Below are positions 8,728-15,780 of a DNA stretch of 28,106 nt, piece by piece. Both the position numbers and the translations under genes were made by a program. The notes beneath the pieces are model-generated. The model did no database searches. It was given only the letters and a program-made list of their open reading frames with translations, and had not been told where the DNA came from. The DNA lies in contig CAJMSZ010000030.1 in the NCBI GenBank assembly GCA_905216215.1, forward strand, positions 1-28,106. Direction: 5' to 3'. Position 1 is the first letter of the stretch. Every line of letters starts with the position of its first letter. This stretch comes from an uncultured bacterium (GTDB lineage: Bacteria; Bacillota; Clostridia; Lachnospirales; Lachnospiraceae).

Positions 8728-8760
8728 TTCTACGGGGCCTTGCAGGTCCCGTAGAATTTT
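8728..8760 (+). terminator. Attenuator-like hairpin between dnaK and dnaJ
   Basis: TTCTACGGGGCCT (8728-8740) pairs with AGGTCCCGTAGAA (8744-8756) around a three-base loop, giving a 13-bp stem with one G-U pair. It is followed by only four Ts and then GG. The weak T-run suggests partial termination or an mRNA-stabilising 3' structure, which would make dnaJ less abundant than dnaK. Confidence 0.75.
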
Positions 8761-8783
8761 GGCAGAAGAAATGAGGTAAGACA

Positions 8784-9977
8784 ATGGCGGAAGCAAAGAG
8801 AGATTATTATGAAGTCCTCGGAGTTCCAAAAGATGCAGATGCTGCAGCACTGAAAAAAGCATATAGAACACTTGCAAAAAAATACCATCCAGACTCAAAC
8901 CCGGGAGATGCAGAAGCGGAGAAGAAGTTCAAAGAAGCTTCTGAGGCATATGCTGTTTTGAGTGATGCGGAAAAGCGTCGTCAGTATGACCAGTATGGTC
9001 ATGCAGCATTTGATGGTGGCGCAGGTGGTGCCGGTGGATTCGACTTCAATGGCGCTGATTTTAGTGATATTTTTGGCGATATTTTTGGTGATATTTTTGG
9101 CGGTGGTCGAAGAAGTGGCAGCCGTTCTAATACTGGTCCTATGAAAGGTGCGAATGTCCGTAAGGGAGTCCGCATTACATTTGAGGAAGCTGTATTTGGC
9201 TGTAAGAAAGAACTGGATGTCATTCTGAAAGAACCATGTGAAAAATGTAATGGTACGGGAGCAAAACCGGGAACATCACCGGAGACCTGTTCCAGATGTG
9301 GTGGAAGAGGTCAGGTAGTATATACATCACAGTCTTTCTTTGGAACTATGCAGAATGTTCAGACTTGCCCGGAATGTAGAGGAACAGGTAAGATCATCAG
9401 GGATAAATGCCCGGATTGCGGTGGTACCGGATATATTTCAAAGAGCAAAAAGATTGAAGTCACTATTCCGGCTGGAATTGAGGATGGACAGAGCGTACGT
9501 ATCCGTGAAAAAGGTGAGCCAGGTATAAATGGAGGACCGAGAGGAGATTTACTTGTGGAAGTAACTGTTTCCAGACATCCGCTCTTCCAGAGACAGGGTG
9601 TGCATATCTTCTCTACTGCACCGATTTCCTTTGCACAGGCAGCTCTTGGCGGTGATGTCAGAATCAAAACAGTAGATGGGGAAGTGGTTTACACGGTAAA
9701 ACCTGGAACAAAGACGGATACCAAAGTGCGTCTGAAAGGAAAAGGGGTACCTTCTCTCAGAAATCCGGAATTACGTGGAGATCATTATGTCACACTGGTT
9801 ATCCAGACACCGGAAAAACTGAGTCATGAAGCGAAAGAAGCGCTCCGCAAATTTGATGAACTGACAGGAAATACGTTGAATCAGGAAAATTCTTCTGAGA
9901 CAGAGGGAAAATCCAAGACCAAGAAGAAAGGGTTTATGAATAAAGTCAAAGAAGCATTTGAAGATTTGGAAGATTAG
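8784..9977 (+). CDS. dnaJ: Chaperone protein DnaJ (Hsp40, class I)
   Basis: DnaJ delivers unfolded clients to DnaK and stimulates its ATPase. The domains appear in order: a J domain with the catalytic H35-P36-D37; a Gly/Phe region at about 77-107 containing IFGDIFGDIFGG; four zinc-binding CxxCxGxG motifs (C152/C155, C169/C172, C195/C198, C209/C212); then the C-terminal substrate domain and a Lys-rich tail. It is 397 residues, class I and complete. It is the last gene of the CIRCE operon. The usual Firmicutes follow-on genes prmA and rsmE are absent; a terminator follows 9 bases after the stop. Confidence 0.98.
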   Translation: MAEAKRDYYEVLGVPKDADAAALKKAYRTLAKKYHPDSNPGDAEAEKKFKEASEAYAVLSDAEKRRQYDQYGHAAFDGGAGGAGGFDFNGADFSDIFGDIFGDIFGGGRRSGSRSNTGPMKGANVRKGVRITFEEAVFGCKKELDVILKEPCEKCNGTGAKPGTSPETCSRCGGRGQVVYTSQSFFGTMQNVQTCPECRGTGKIIRDKCPDCGGTGYISKSKKIEVTIPAGIEDGQSVRIREKGEPGINGGPRGDLLVEVTVSRHPLFQRQGVHIFSTAPISFAQAALGGDVRIKTVDGEVVYTVKPGTKTDTKVRLKGKGVPSLRNPELRGDHYVTLVIQTPEKLSHEAKEALRKFDELTGNTLNQENSSETEGKSKTKKKGFMNKVKEAFEDLED

Positions 9978-9985
9978 GAGATAAA

Positions 9986-10040
9986 TAAAAACCCCATTGA
10001 GAAGGTATCTTAGGTAAAATACTTTCCCGATGGGGTTTTT
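9986..10040. terminator. Bidirectional terminator between dnaJ and a small minus-strand gene
   Basis: AAAAACCCCAT (9987-9997) pairs with ATGGGGTTTTT (10030-10040). A second inner stem pairs GAAGGTAT (10001-10008) with ATACTTTC (10019-10026). T-runs exist at the 3' end on both strands (10036-10040 on +; the A-rich 9984-9991 on -). It therefore can stop dnaJ transcription and also transcription of the small gene at 10096-10212. Confidence 0.85.
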
Positions 10041-10058
10041 GTAAGTAGCCATGCATAC

Positions 10059-10085
10059 AGCAAAAGGTTCCTTAACCTTTCTGCT
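10059..10085 (-). other. Hairpin 3' of the small membrane-peptide gene
   Basis: AGCAAAAGGTT (10059-10069) pairs with AACCTTTCTGCT (10074-10085), with a single bulged C and a four-base loop. It lies about 10 bases after the stop codon of the minus-strand gene but has no T-run. It may be an mRNA 3' structure ahead of the shared terminator. Confidence 0.5.
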
Positions 10086-10095
10086 TTGAAAAAGC

Positions 10096-10212
10096 TTATT
10101 CTTCCTGATCTGTGTTATATTCTTCAGCGATACCGCCAATGACAGCAGTGACAGATGCAACAACAACTGCTGTGACAATTACAAGTGCAAGTAACATTAC
10201 TAAAATGGCCAT
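10096..10212 (-). CDS. Small single-span membrane peptide (38 residues, hypothetical)
   Basis: This gene is shorter than common ORF cut-offs. Translation reads MAILVMLLALVIVTAVVVAS, then VTAVIGGIAEEYNTDQEE and a TAA stop. The first ~27 residues are almost entirely hydrophobic, fitting one transmembrane helix, and the tail is acidic. On the minus strand a near-perfect AAGGAGG (10226-10220) lies 7 bases before the ATG at 10212. Another ATG directly before it (10215) would add one residue with 4-base spacing. An extended -10 promoter sits upstream (10252-10244) and a terminator downstream. It could be a toxin-like or regulatory membrane peptide, or a small component of a larger complex. I do not recognise a family. 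Expression signals make it more convincing than its length alone would. Confidence 0.7.
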   Translation of the reverse strand: MAILVMLLALVIVTAVVVASVTAVIGGIAEEYNTDQEE

Positions 10213-10243
10213 CATGGCACCTCCTTTTCTTTACACTGCCTAT

Positions 10244-10252
10244 ATTATAGCA
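10244..10252 (-). promoter_or_regulatory. Extended -10 promoter for the small membrane-peptide gene
   Basis: On the minus strand TGCTATAAT (10252-10244) is an exact extended -10 motif. No good -35 is seen 17 bases upstream, which extended -10 promoters tolerate. The transcript would start near 10237, about 25 bases before the ATG. Confidence 0.6.
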
Positions 10253-10343
10253 TGTTTTATATGAATAATACAGAAAAAAATAAAAAAAGTTGAGACAACT
10301 GTGTATAGAAAATAAGATTGGTCGGATTATAAGAATAAAATAA

Positions 10344-10372
10344 TTGGATTTTGAGTCAAGCTGTGTTATGCT
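10344..10372 (+). promoter_or_regulatory. Candidate promoter for ridA
   Basis: TTGGAT (10344-10349), a 17-base spacer and TATGCT (10367-10372). The match is weak (3/6 and 4/6), but it is the best pair with correct spacing in the AT-rich gap before ridA. Confidence 0.35.
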
Positions 10373-10410
10373 AGTAATAGAATAAATTTTTGCAAAGGAG
10401 ATTGATAAAA

Positions 10411-10788
10411 ATGAAAATTGTATCAACAGAAAAAGCACCAAAGGCATTAGGACCATATTCACAGGGATATGTACACAATGGAATTTTTTATTCTGCGGGT
10501 CAGATTCCAATCAATCCTGAAACAGATGCAATCGAAGCTACAACAATTGAAGGACAGACAGAGCAGGTCTGCAAGAATATTGGAGCAGTTTTAGAGGCAG
10601 CAGGAACAAGCTTTGATAAGGTATTAAAAACGACATGTTTCGTAGCTGATATGGGGGATTTCGCAGCATTTAATGAAGTATATGCAAAATATTTCACATC
10701 AAAACCAGCAAGAAGCTGTGTCGCAGTTAAGACTCTTCCGAAAAATGTTCTTTGCGAAGTAGAAGTAATTGCAGTTGTAGAAGAATAG
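10411..10788 (+). CDS. ridA: RidA family enamine/imine deaminase
   Basis: RidA hydrolyses reactive 2-aminoacrylate and related enamines released by PLP enzymes, protecting the cytosol. The 125-residue protein is full length. It carries GPYSQG at 14-19 and the active-site Arg in PARSCV (R101), with Glu at 116, the same 15-residue spacing as the Arg105/Glu120 pair of enterobacterial RidA. The true start is ATG 10411, ten bases after AAAGGAG (10394-10400); an upstream TTG at 10390 lies before the ribosome site. The Mrp-type ATPase follows after 33 bases, so the two are probably co-transcribed. Confidence 0.95.
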   Translation: MKIVSTEKAPKALGPYSQGYVHNGIFYSAGQIPINPETDAIEATTIEGQTEQVCKNIGAVLEAAGTSFDKVLKTTCFVADMGDFAAFNEVYAKYFTSKPARSCVAVKTLPKNVLCEVEVIAVVEE

Positions 10789-10821
10789 ACAACTGACAGG
10801 AAAGATATTGGAGGGTTGAAA

Positions 10822-11658
10822 ATGGCAGAAGAACAGCAGGGCGGATGTGATTCCCAGTCATGTGCATCCTGTGCACACGCAGGATCATGTCCGAGTAAGA
10901 AAGTGGATTTAAAAGAACCGGCAAACCCACATTCACATGTGAAAAAAGTAATTGGTGTTGTCAGCGGAAAGGGCGGAGTGGGAAAGTCTCTTGTCACTGC
11001 TTCACTGGCAAGACAGGCGATTGAACAGGGATATACAGCAGGAATATTAGATGCAGATATCACCGGACCATCTATTCCTAAAATGTATGGAGTACATGGC
11101 AATGCTATGGGAAGCGAGGAAGGTATGCTTCCAAGAGAAGCGAAAGATGGAACGAAGATCATGTCGGTCAATCTTTTGCTGGAAAATGAATCCGATCCGG
11201 TCATTTGGAGAGGACCGGTCATTGCCGGAGTTGTCAAACAATTCTGGACGGATGTTATGTGGGGGGATCTGGATTTCTTGTTTGTAGATATGCCACCTGG
11301 AACAGGTGACGTTCCACTGACTGTTTTTCAGTCACTTCCCGTAGATGGTGTTGTAATCGTTACTTCTCCACAGGATTTGGTGCAGATGATCGTGAAAAAG
11401 GCATATACCATGGCGGAACGTATGAATATTCCTGTACTTGGTATCGTTGAAAATTATAGCTATCTTGAATGTCCTGACTGTGGAAAGAAGATTGAAGTGT
11501 TCGGCAAAAGTCATATTGATGAAATTGCACAGAACCTTGGTGTGGAAGTTCTTGGAAAGATTCCGATCGATCCAAAGATCGCGGAGATAGTAGAAGAAGA
11601 ATGTTTCTACGAAGCACCTGTTAATTATCTTGAAAATGTTATGGAAAAGCTTTCATAA
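10822..11658 (+). CDS. Mrp/NBP35-type Fe-S cluster carrier P-loop ATPase
   Basis: The family carries [4Fe-4S] clusters to apo-proteins and hydrolyses ATP. The 278-residue protein has the deviant Walker A GKGGVGKS at 49-56, the D-x-D-I-T-GPS element (DADITGPSIPKMYG), FVDMPPGTGDVPLT, and a C-terminal CPDC of the kind that bridges a cluster across the dimer. The N-terminus carries C9-x4-C14-x2-C17-x5-C23, the NBP35-style extra cluster site. The ATG at 10822 is six bases after GGAGGG (10810-10815); a TTG at 10816 is rejected. It is paired with ridA, though a functional link is not evident. Names in use include Mrp, ApbC and NUBP. Confidence 0.93.
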   Translation: MAEEQQGGCDSQSCASCAHAGSCPSKKVDLKEPANPHSHVKKVIGVVSGKGGVGKSLVTASLARQAIEQGYTAGILDADITGPSIPKMYGVHGNAMGSEEGMLPREAKDGTKIMSVNLLLENESDPVIWRGPVIAGVVKQFWTDVMWGDLDFLFVDMPPGTGDVPLTVFQSLPVDGVVIVTSPQDLVQMIVKKAYTMAERMNIPVLGIVENYSYLECPDCGKKIEVFGKSHIDEIAQNLGVEVLGKIPIDPKIAEIVEEECFYEAPVNYLENVMEKLS

Positions 11659-11682
11659 GGATGGCCCAAATAGATTTGGGAA

Positions 11683-11721
11683 GAAGGGGGCTGCCGCTTT
11701 GCGACAGTCCCCTTCCTTTTT
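11683..11721 (+). terminator. Intrinsic terminator after the Mrp-type gene
   Basis: GAAGGGG(G)CTG (from 11683) pairs with CAGTCCCCTTC (11705-11715) around a GC-rich loop and is followed by CTTTTT. It lies between convergent genes. A separate perfect inverted repeat CCCAAAT-AG-ATTTGGG at 11665-11680 has no T-run. Confidence 0.8.
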
Positions 11722-11727
11722 ACTAAC

Positions 11728-14007
11728 TTATTCTCCTGATTTTTTCTTTGTTTTCGCAATAGCAATTGTCAATAAAGACATAGCTGCAAGCACTGCCCAA
11801 AAGTTAATATTTGAATGGTCTCCGGTTGGCGGATTGTCCTTTTGGGAAGAAGGCTTGTTTATCGAAGTACCAGAAGGTTTCTCTCCCGGTTTATTTGTTG
11901 AAGTATCTGCCGGTTTTTCTGCATTGGTATCTGCTTTTGTTACGGAAATTTCTTTCAAAAGACCTGGCTTATACTCAACTTCACGAAAAACGATACCATT
12001 TATATTATAATCAAACAATAAGTTTTTCAGTTCAATTGTTGATTTACCTATACCTGTAGCTCTGAGTTTATTGCCATCGATTTCGATGATCTTGTTGTCA
12101 GATGAACTTACTCCATAGTTTTTACACACATCTTCTCCACTGGAAACAATCAGATCAATCTCTGTTCCCTCTTTTACGCTGGCCGGTATATTCGTTTTAA
12201 AAGTCGACTCAATGTCATCATTTTTTTGCGAGTATATGAATTTGGTGCCAATATTTAACAACTCAATTGGTGCATCTCTTTGTATGGACTTCATCATGAC
12301 TTTCACATAAAATACATCTTTCATTTGGTCAGGTCTAAGTTTCAAGGTAAATCCATCTGTTGCATCTTCGCCCTTCATGGAAAGGATACGCTCTCCTTGA
12401 CTGTTATTTACATCTATCCAATGAATTTTTCGATTATTCGGAAGCTGAATTTTATATTTTTCAGATGTAAATGTTCCATCAGGATTTGGTTTTGATAAAT
12501 CAAATACGATATTATTTTCTAAATTCAACGGATCAGTCGGAGAGACATAGAGGTTATATATTTTAAAGGTATCTGGGACCTGATAAGTTGCATCGTCCCC
12601 ATTGATTTGAAACTTTATAGTTGGTTCCAGTGTGTAGTTTCCTTCCTCTATTGTTTCACCTTCTTTTCCTGCAATTTTGAAGAATACTTGATTTCCTTCT
12701 ACCCTTAAATCGCACGCCTTAAACTGTTCCTGATTAATTCCGTATAATGCATTTCCTATAAATTCAACTGACACATCTTTCAGTTGAACTGGCTTTCCTT
12801 CTGCATCTACAATTGTCCCTACCAATTCTTCCTCCGATATGTACATACCATTTCTGGTATCAATATGAAGGATTAATTTGTTGATATCTGAAATATTCAA
12901 TTTAAAATCGTATTTTACATCTTGTGTTATATGTACTGGAATGTAGTATGTAAAATCTGTTGTTTCATATGCGATCTGAAGATTGGCATTTATATCTTTT
13001 CTGCTTCCTACAAGATTTTCATCCAGTTCTATAACTGCAACATTATTTTCAGCGTCATAGCTGACAGATGCTCCTTCTATATCTTCCAGAAATGAAACCG
13101 TTTTCGTTGTAGATACCTCATACATCTCTGCCCAAAATGCATCTACATCTTCAAATCCTTTAATTTCCGGAAGCGGAACTTCAATTTTTTGACCTTCTTT
13201 GGCTCCATGTACTTCGATTGCCTGTCCCTCAGCTTTTTGGTTGATAGTGCCAATCATCATTTCTTCACTGGAACCAAAATTGTCAATATATAATTCGTTA
13301 AGCATCGGTTTTAAGACACGAAAGTCAGAAATATAGTTTACCCTTAATAAAATGGTTTTTAAGTTTCCGCTTTCAATAACTGGTTTCAGACAGTCGATAT
13401 TATGAATCAGATTACTCTCCAGACTTAAATACTGAAGGTTTGTTAAGCCAGATAATGGTGTAATATCAATTTCTTTTTCCTGCCTGTTTACGTAATGCAT
13501 ATCCAAAAATGTAAGATTTGTTAATCTGCTCAATGGACTTATATCCTGAATTTTATTATTATAAATATCCAGTTCCTCAAGATTTTTCAATTTACTTAAT
13601 GGACTTATATCAACTAATTCATTTCTGTGCAGGTTTAATTCCTTTAGTTTCGTCAGACCGCTAATCGATGTCAGATCAGAAATTTCGTTCATCTGCAAAT
13701 ATAGCTTTTCCAGATTTACTGCATACTCTAATCCTGTTAAATCCGATATACCGTGAGTATGCGTTTTAACGGTGCTGTCTATCAAAGGAATATCCTGTGT
13801 GTTCAGTTCTGTTAAAGATTCCATTTCCTGCTTTGTGACAGGTGATGTTTCCTCTTTATTCAAAGTAACATTAATTAGTTTCTTCAAATATTCATTTGGA
13901 ATATTAACTTCCTGTGTTTCGTCTGCTGCCTGCACATTTATCCCGTTGTATGCAAACAGTACATAACATACCAACATCAAAAAAAGAGTAAACATTTTTC
14001 TTCTCAT
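11728..14007 (-). CDS. Leucine-rich-repeat cell-wall anchored surface protein
   Basis: This 759-residue secreted protein is probably an adhesin or ligand binder; the ligand is unknown. It has a signal peptide (RRK, then a hydrophobic core, cleavage likely after VQA27). About six internalin-like LRRs of ~22 residues follow, at about 85-235 (LTKLKELNLHRNELVDISPL, LKNLEELDIYNNKIQDISPL). Next come beta-rich repeats, and near 640-690 a Big2-like segment ending NKLRATGIGKSTIELKNL. A Pro/Thr/Lys linker leads to NPPTG at 725-729, a hydrophobic helix and a KTKKKSGE tail, a sortase-type sorting signal. ATG 14007 is 7 bases from AAGGAGA (14021-14015); a TTG two codons earlier is less likely. It is more AT-rich than flanking genes, which suggests transfer. 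No sortase gene is nearby. Confidence 0.88.
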   Translation of the reverse strand: MRRKMFTLFLMLVCYVLFAYNGINVQAADETQEVNIPNEYLKKLINVTLNKEETSPVTKQEMESLTELNTQDIPLIDSTVKTHTHGISDLTGLEYAVNLEKLYLQMNEISDLTSISGLTKLKELNLHRNELVDISPLSKLKNLEELDIYNNKIQDISPLSRLTNLTFLDMHYVNRQEKEIDITPLSGLTNLQYLSLESNLIHNIDCLKPVIESGNLKTILLRVNYISDFRVLKPMLNELYIDNFGSSEEMMIGTINQKAEGQAIEVHGAKEGQKIEVPLPEIKGFEDVDAFWAEMYEVSTTKTVSFLEDIEGASVSYDAENNVAVIELDENLVGSRKDINANLQIAYETTDFTYYIPVHITQDVKYDFKLNISDINKLILHIDTRNGMYISEEELVGTIVDAEGKPVQLKDVSVEFIGNALYGINQEQFKACDLRVEGNQVFFKIAGKEGETIEEGNYTLEPTIKFQINGDDATYQVPDTFKIYNLYVSPTDPLNLENNIVFDLSKPNPDGTFTSEKYKIQLPNNRKIHWIDVNNSQGERILSMKGEDATDGFTLKLRPDQMKDVFYVKVMMKSIQRDAPIELLNIGTKFIYSQKNDDIESTFKTNIPASVKEGTEIDLIVSSGEDVCKNYGVSSSDNKIIEIDGNKLRATGIGKSTIELKNLLFDYNINGIVFREVEYKPGLLKEISVTKADTNAEKPADTSTNKPGEKPSGTSINKPSSQKDNPPTGDHSNINFWAVLAAMSLLTIAIAKTKKKSGE

Positions 14008-14156
14008 TCTCAATTCTCCTTTTCACATCGTGTATGAAAAAATAGAGTTTGTCAACTATTTCCCCATAAAACAAACATAGTTACTTGATTTGCGTGCTTC
14101 TAAAACCTCCTCATATTGATTTTGCCAGAACTCATATCTTTATGTATAAGTCTGAC

Positions 14157-14184
14157 ATGTTATATTTCATCAATATTATAACAT
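14157..14184 (-). promoter_or_regulatory. Inverted repeat over the LRR gene promoter (operator candidate)
   Basis: ATGTTATA (14157-14164), 12 bases, then TATAACAT (14177-14184). The right arm overlaps the predicted -10 box and the left arm overlaps the start region, a classical repressor position. Confidence 0.5.
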
Positions 14185-14203
14185 TACGAAATTAACATTT
14201 GAA
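14175..14203 (-). promoter_or_regulatory. Predicted promoter of the LRR surface protein gene
   Basis: On the minus strand TTCAAA (14203-14198), 17 bases, then a perfect TATAAT (14180-14175). The transcript would have a ~160-base 5' leader before the ATG at 14007. The rest of the 14008-14397 gap is AT-rich and holds no ORF I can support. Confidence 0.6.
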
Positions 14204-14321
14204 ATTCATATTTGTAATAAATGGTTATGCTCATAGAGTACATCAATGTTCCTGTATCAATAAAAACTTTTCAATATAAAAAGTTCATTGGAGATGCAAT
14301 TGTCTCTTTTCCATTTTCCTC

Positions 14322-14350
14322 TTGCAACCTTATGACAGTTATGCTAAAAT
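14322..14350 (+). promoter_or_regulatory. Promoter of the radical SAM/DUF4130/helicase operon
   Basis: TTGCAA (14322-14327), 17 bases, then TAAAAT (14345-14350), with an extending TG just before the -10. A ribosome site GAGAGGGG lies at about 14383-14390, before the ATG at 14398. Confidence 0.7.
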
Positions 14351-14397
14351 GTAGAAAACAGAACAGATGTTCGAAAAAATAAAGAGAGGGGAAGAAG

Positions 14398-15780
14398 ATG
14401 GGAGAGGATACAGGGATTCAGACGATCGGATTGAAGCAGACAGAGAAGAGAGAACTCGATATTTACGAAAAACTACATATATTAACCGATGCCGCCAAGT
14501 ATGATGTTGCCTGTACTTCCAGCGGTGTGGACAGACGGGGAGATGGAAAGGGCATGGGAAATTGTGAGAAGGCCGGAATCTGTCATAGCTTTTCAGCAGA
14601 TGGAAGGTGTATTTCCCTGTTGAAGATTCTCTTTACTAATGAATGCATTTATGACTGTAAGTATTGTGTGAACCGTGTGTCGAACGATGTGAGAAGGACA
14701 TCTTTCACTCCGGATGAAATTTGCAGACTTACCATGGAGTTCTATCGTCGGAATTATATAGAAGGTTTGTTTTTGAGTTCAGGGATTTTGAAAAGTCCGG
14801 ATTATACCATGGAACTTTTGTATGAAAGCTTGTATAAGCTTCGGGTGGAATGTCATTTTCAGGGCTATATTCATGTGAAGGCCATTCCGGGGGCAAGTCC
14901 GGAATTGATTCAGAAAGTGGGTTTTCTTGCGGACAGAATGAGTGTGAATCTGGAACTGCCTACGAAGGAAAGTCTTCACTTGCTTGCACCTCATAAGAGC
15001 AGGCAGAATATTTTAAAACCCATGCGAATGGTGCAGATGGGAAGAGAAGTGAACAGAGAGGAACTTGCAGTTTATCGGAATGCGCCAAGATTTGTCCCGG
15101 CAGGGCAGAGTACACAGATGATCATTGGTGCCACACCAGAGACAGATTTTCAGATCATGCAGGTGGCGGAAGCGATGTACGAGAAGTTCGGCCTGAAAAG
15201 AGTATTCTATTCCGCATTTGTAGCGGTGAACAAGGACAAGGCACTTCCGGCTCAGATAGAAACAGGCCCGCCTTTATTACGGGAACATCGTTTGTATCAG
15301 GCAGACTGGCTGCTCCGATATTATCATTTTAAGGTATCTGAACTGCTGGATGAGAAGAATCCGAATTTTAATGTTCTGATGGACCCGAAGTGCAACTGGG
15401 CAGTACAACATTTGGAACTTTTCCCAGTAGAAATTAACCGGGTAGAATACGAAATGCTTCTTCGGGTGCCGGGGATTGGGTATAAGTCAGCTGCAAGAAT
15501 TGTGCGGGCCAGGAGAATGGGAATGATTCAATTTGAAGATTTGAAAAAGATGGGAGTTGTTTTAAAACGTGCGCTTTATTTTATTACCTGTAATGGAAAG
15601 ATGATGTACCCCATAAAAATAGAGCAGGATTATATTACACGGAATCTTATCAATGCCAAAGAGCGTCTGCCTGATTCTGTACAGAATATGAATTACAGGC
15701 AATTGTCATTATTTGATGATGTGCGTTTTGGCGCAGAACAGGGAGGTGGTCATAGTGTTGAAGCGGGTTTATCTTTGTAA
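14398..15780 (+). CDS. Putative DNA modification/repair radical SAM protein (TIGR03916-like)
   Basis: This 460-residue radical SAM enzyme has no known substrate. The SAM-cluster cysteines are C83-x3-C87-x2-C90 (CIYDCKYC). Four more cysteines precede it (C39, C56, C62, C71, within YDVACTSSGVDRRGDGKGMG and CEKAGICHSFSADGRC), which could hold a second metal centre. A helix-hairpin-helix, LRVPGIGYKSAARIVRARR, lies at about 355-373 and points to DNA binding. It matches the family I know as 'putative DNA modification/repair radical SAM protein', whose genes are typically next to a DUF4130/TIGR03915 gene, exactly as here. The start is ATG 14398 with GAGAGGGG upstream. The 3' end overlaps the next gene by 26 bases, so translation is probably coupled. 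Confidence 0.88.
   Translation: MGEDTGIQTIGLKQTEKRELDIYEKLHILTDAAKYDVACTSSGVDRRGDGKGMGNCEKAGICHSFSADGRCISLLKILFTNECIYDCKYCVNRVSNDVRRTSFTPDEICRLTMEFYRRNYIEGLFLSSGILKSPDYTMELLYESLYKLRVECHFQGYIHVKAIPGASPELIQKVGFLADRMSVNLELPTKESLHLLAPHKSRQNILKPMRMVQMGREVNREELAVYRNAPRFVPAGQSTQMIIGATPETDFQIMQVAEAMYEKFGLKRVFYSAFVAVNKDKALPAQIETGPPLLREHRLYQADWLLRYYHFKVSELLDEKNPNFNVLMDPKCNWAVQHLELFPVEINRVEYEMLLRVPGIGYKSAARIVRARRMGMIQFEDLKKMGVVLKRALYFITCNGKMMYPIKIEQDYITRNLINAKERLPDSVQNMNYRQLSLFDDVRFGAEQGGGHSVEAGLSL

Noticed and set aside
10124..10510. 128-codon minus-strand open frame overlapping the dnaJ-ridA gap
   Set aside because: It starts inside ridA with no ribosome site and is in a different frame from the 38-residue gene, which has promoter, ribosome site and a coherent membrane helix.
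10500..11237. 245-codon open frame on the minus strand across ridA and the Mrp-type gene
   Set aside because: It lies antisense to two strongly supported genes, has no ribosome site at its start and no recognisable motif; it is a codon-bias shadow.
11665..11680. Perfect inverted repeat CCCAAAT-AG-ATTTGGG as a terminator
   Set aside because: The loop is only two bases and no T-run follows; the terminator is the next hairpin at 11683-11721.
14100..14116. Second ribosome site (GAGGAGG, minus strand) in the LRR leader as sign of a leader peptide
   Set aside because: The only nearby start gives a four-codon frame, and the next ATG is about 27 bases away, too far for initiation from this site.
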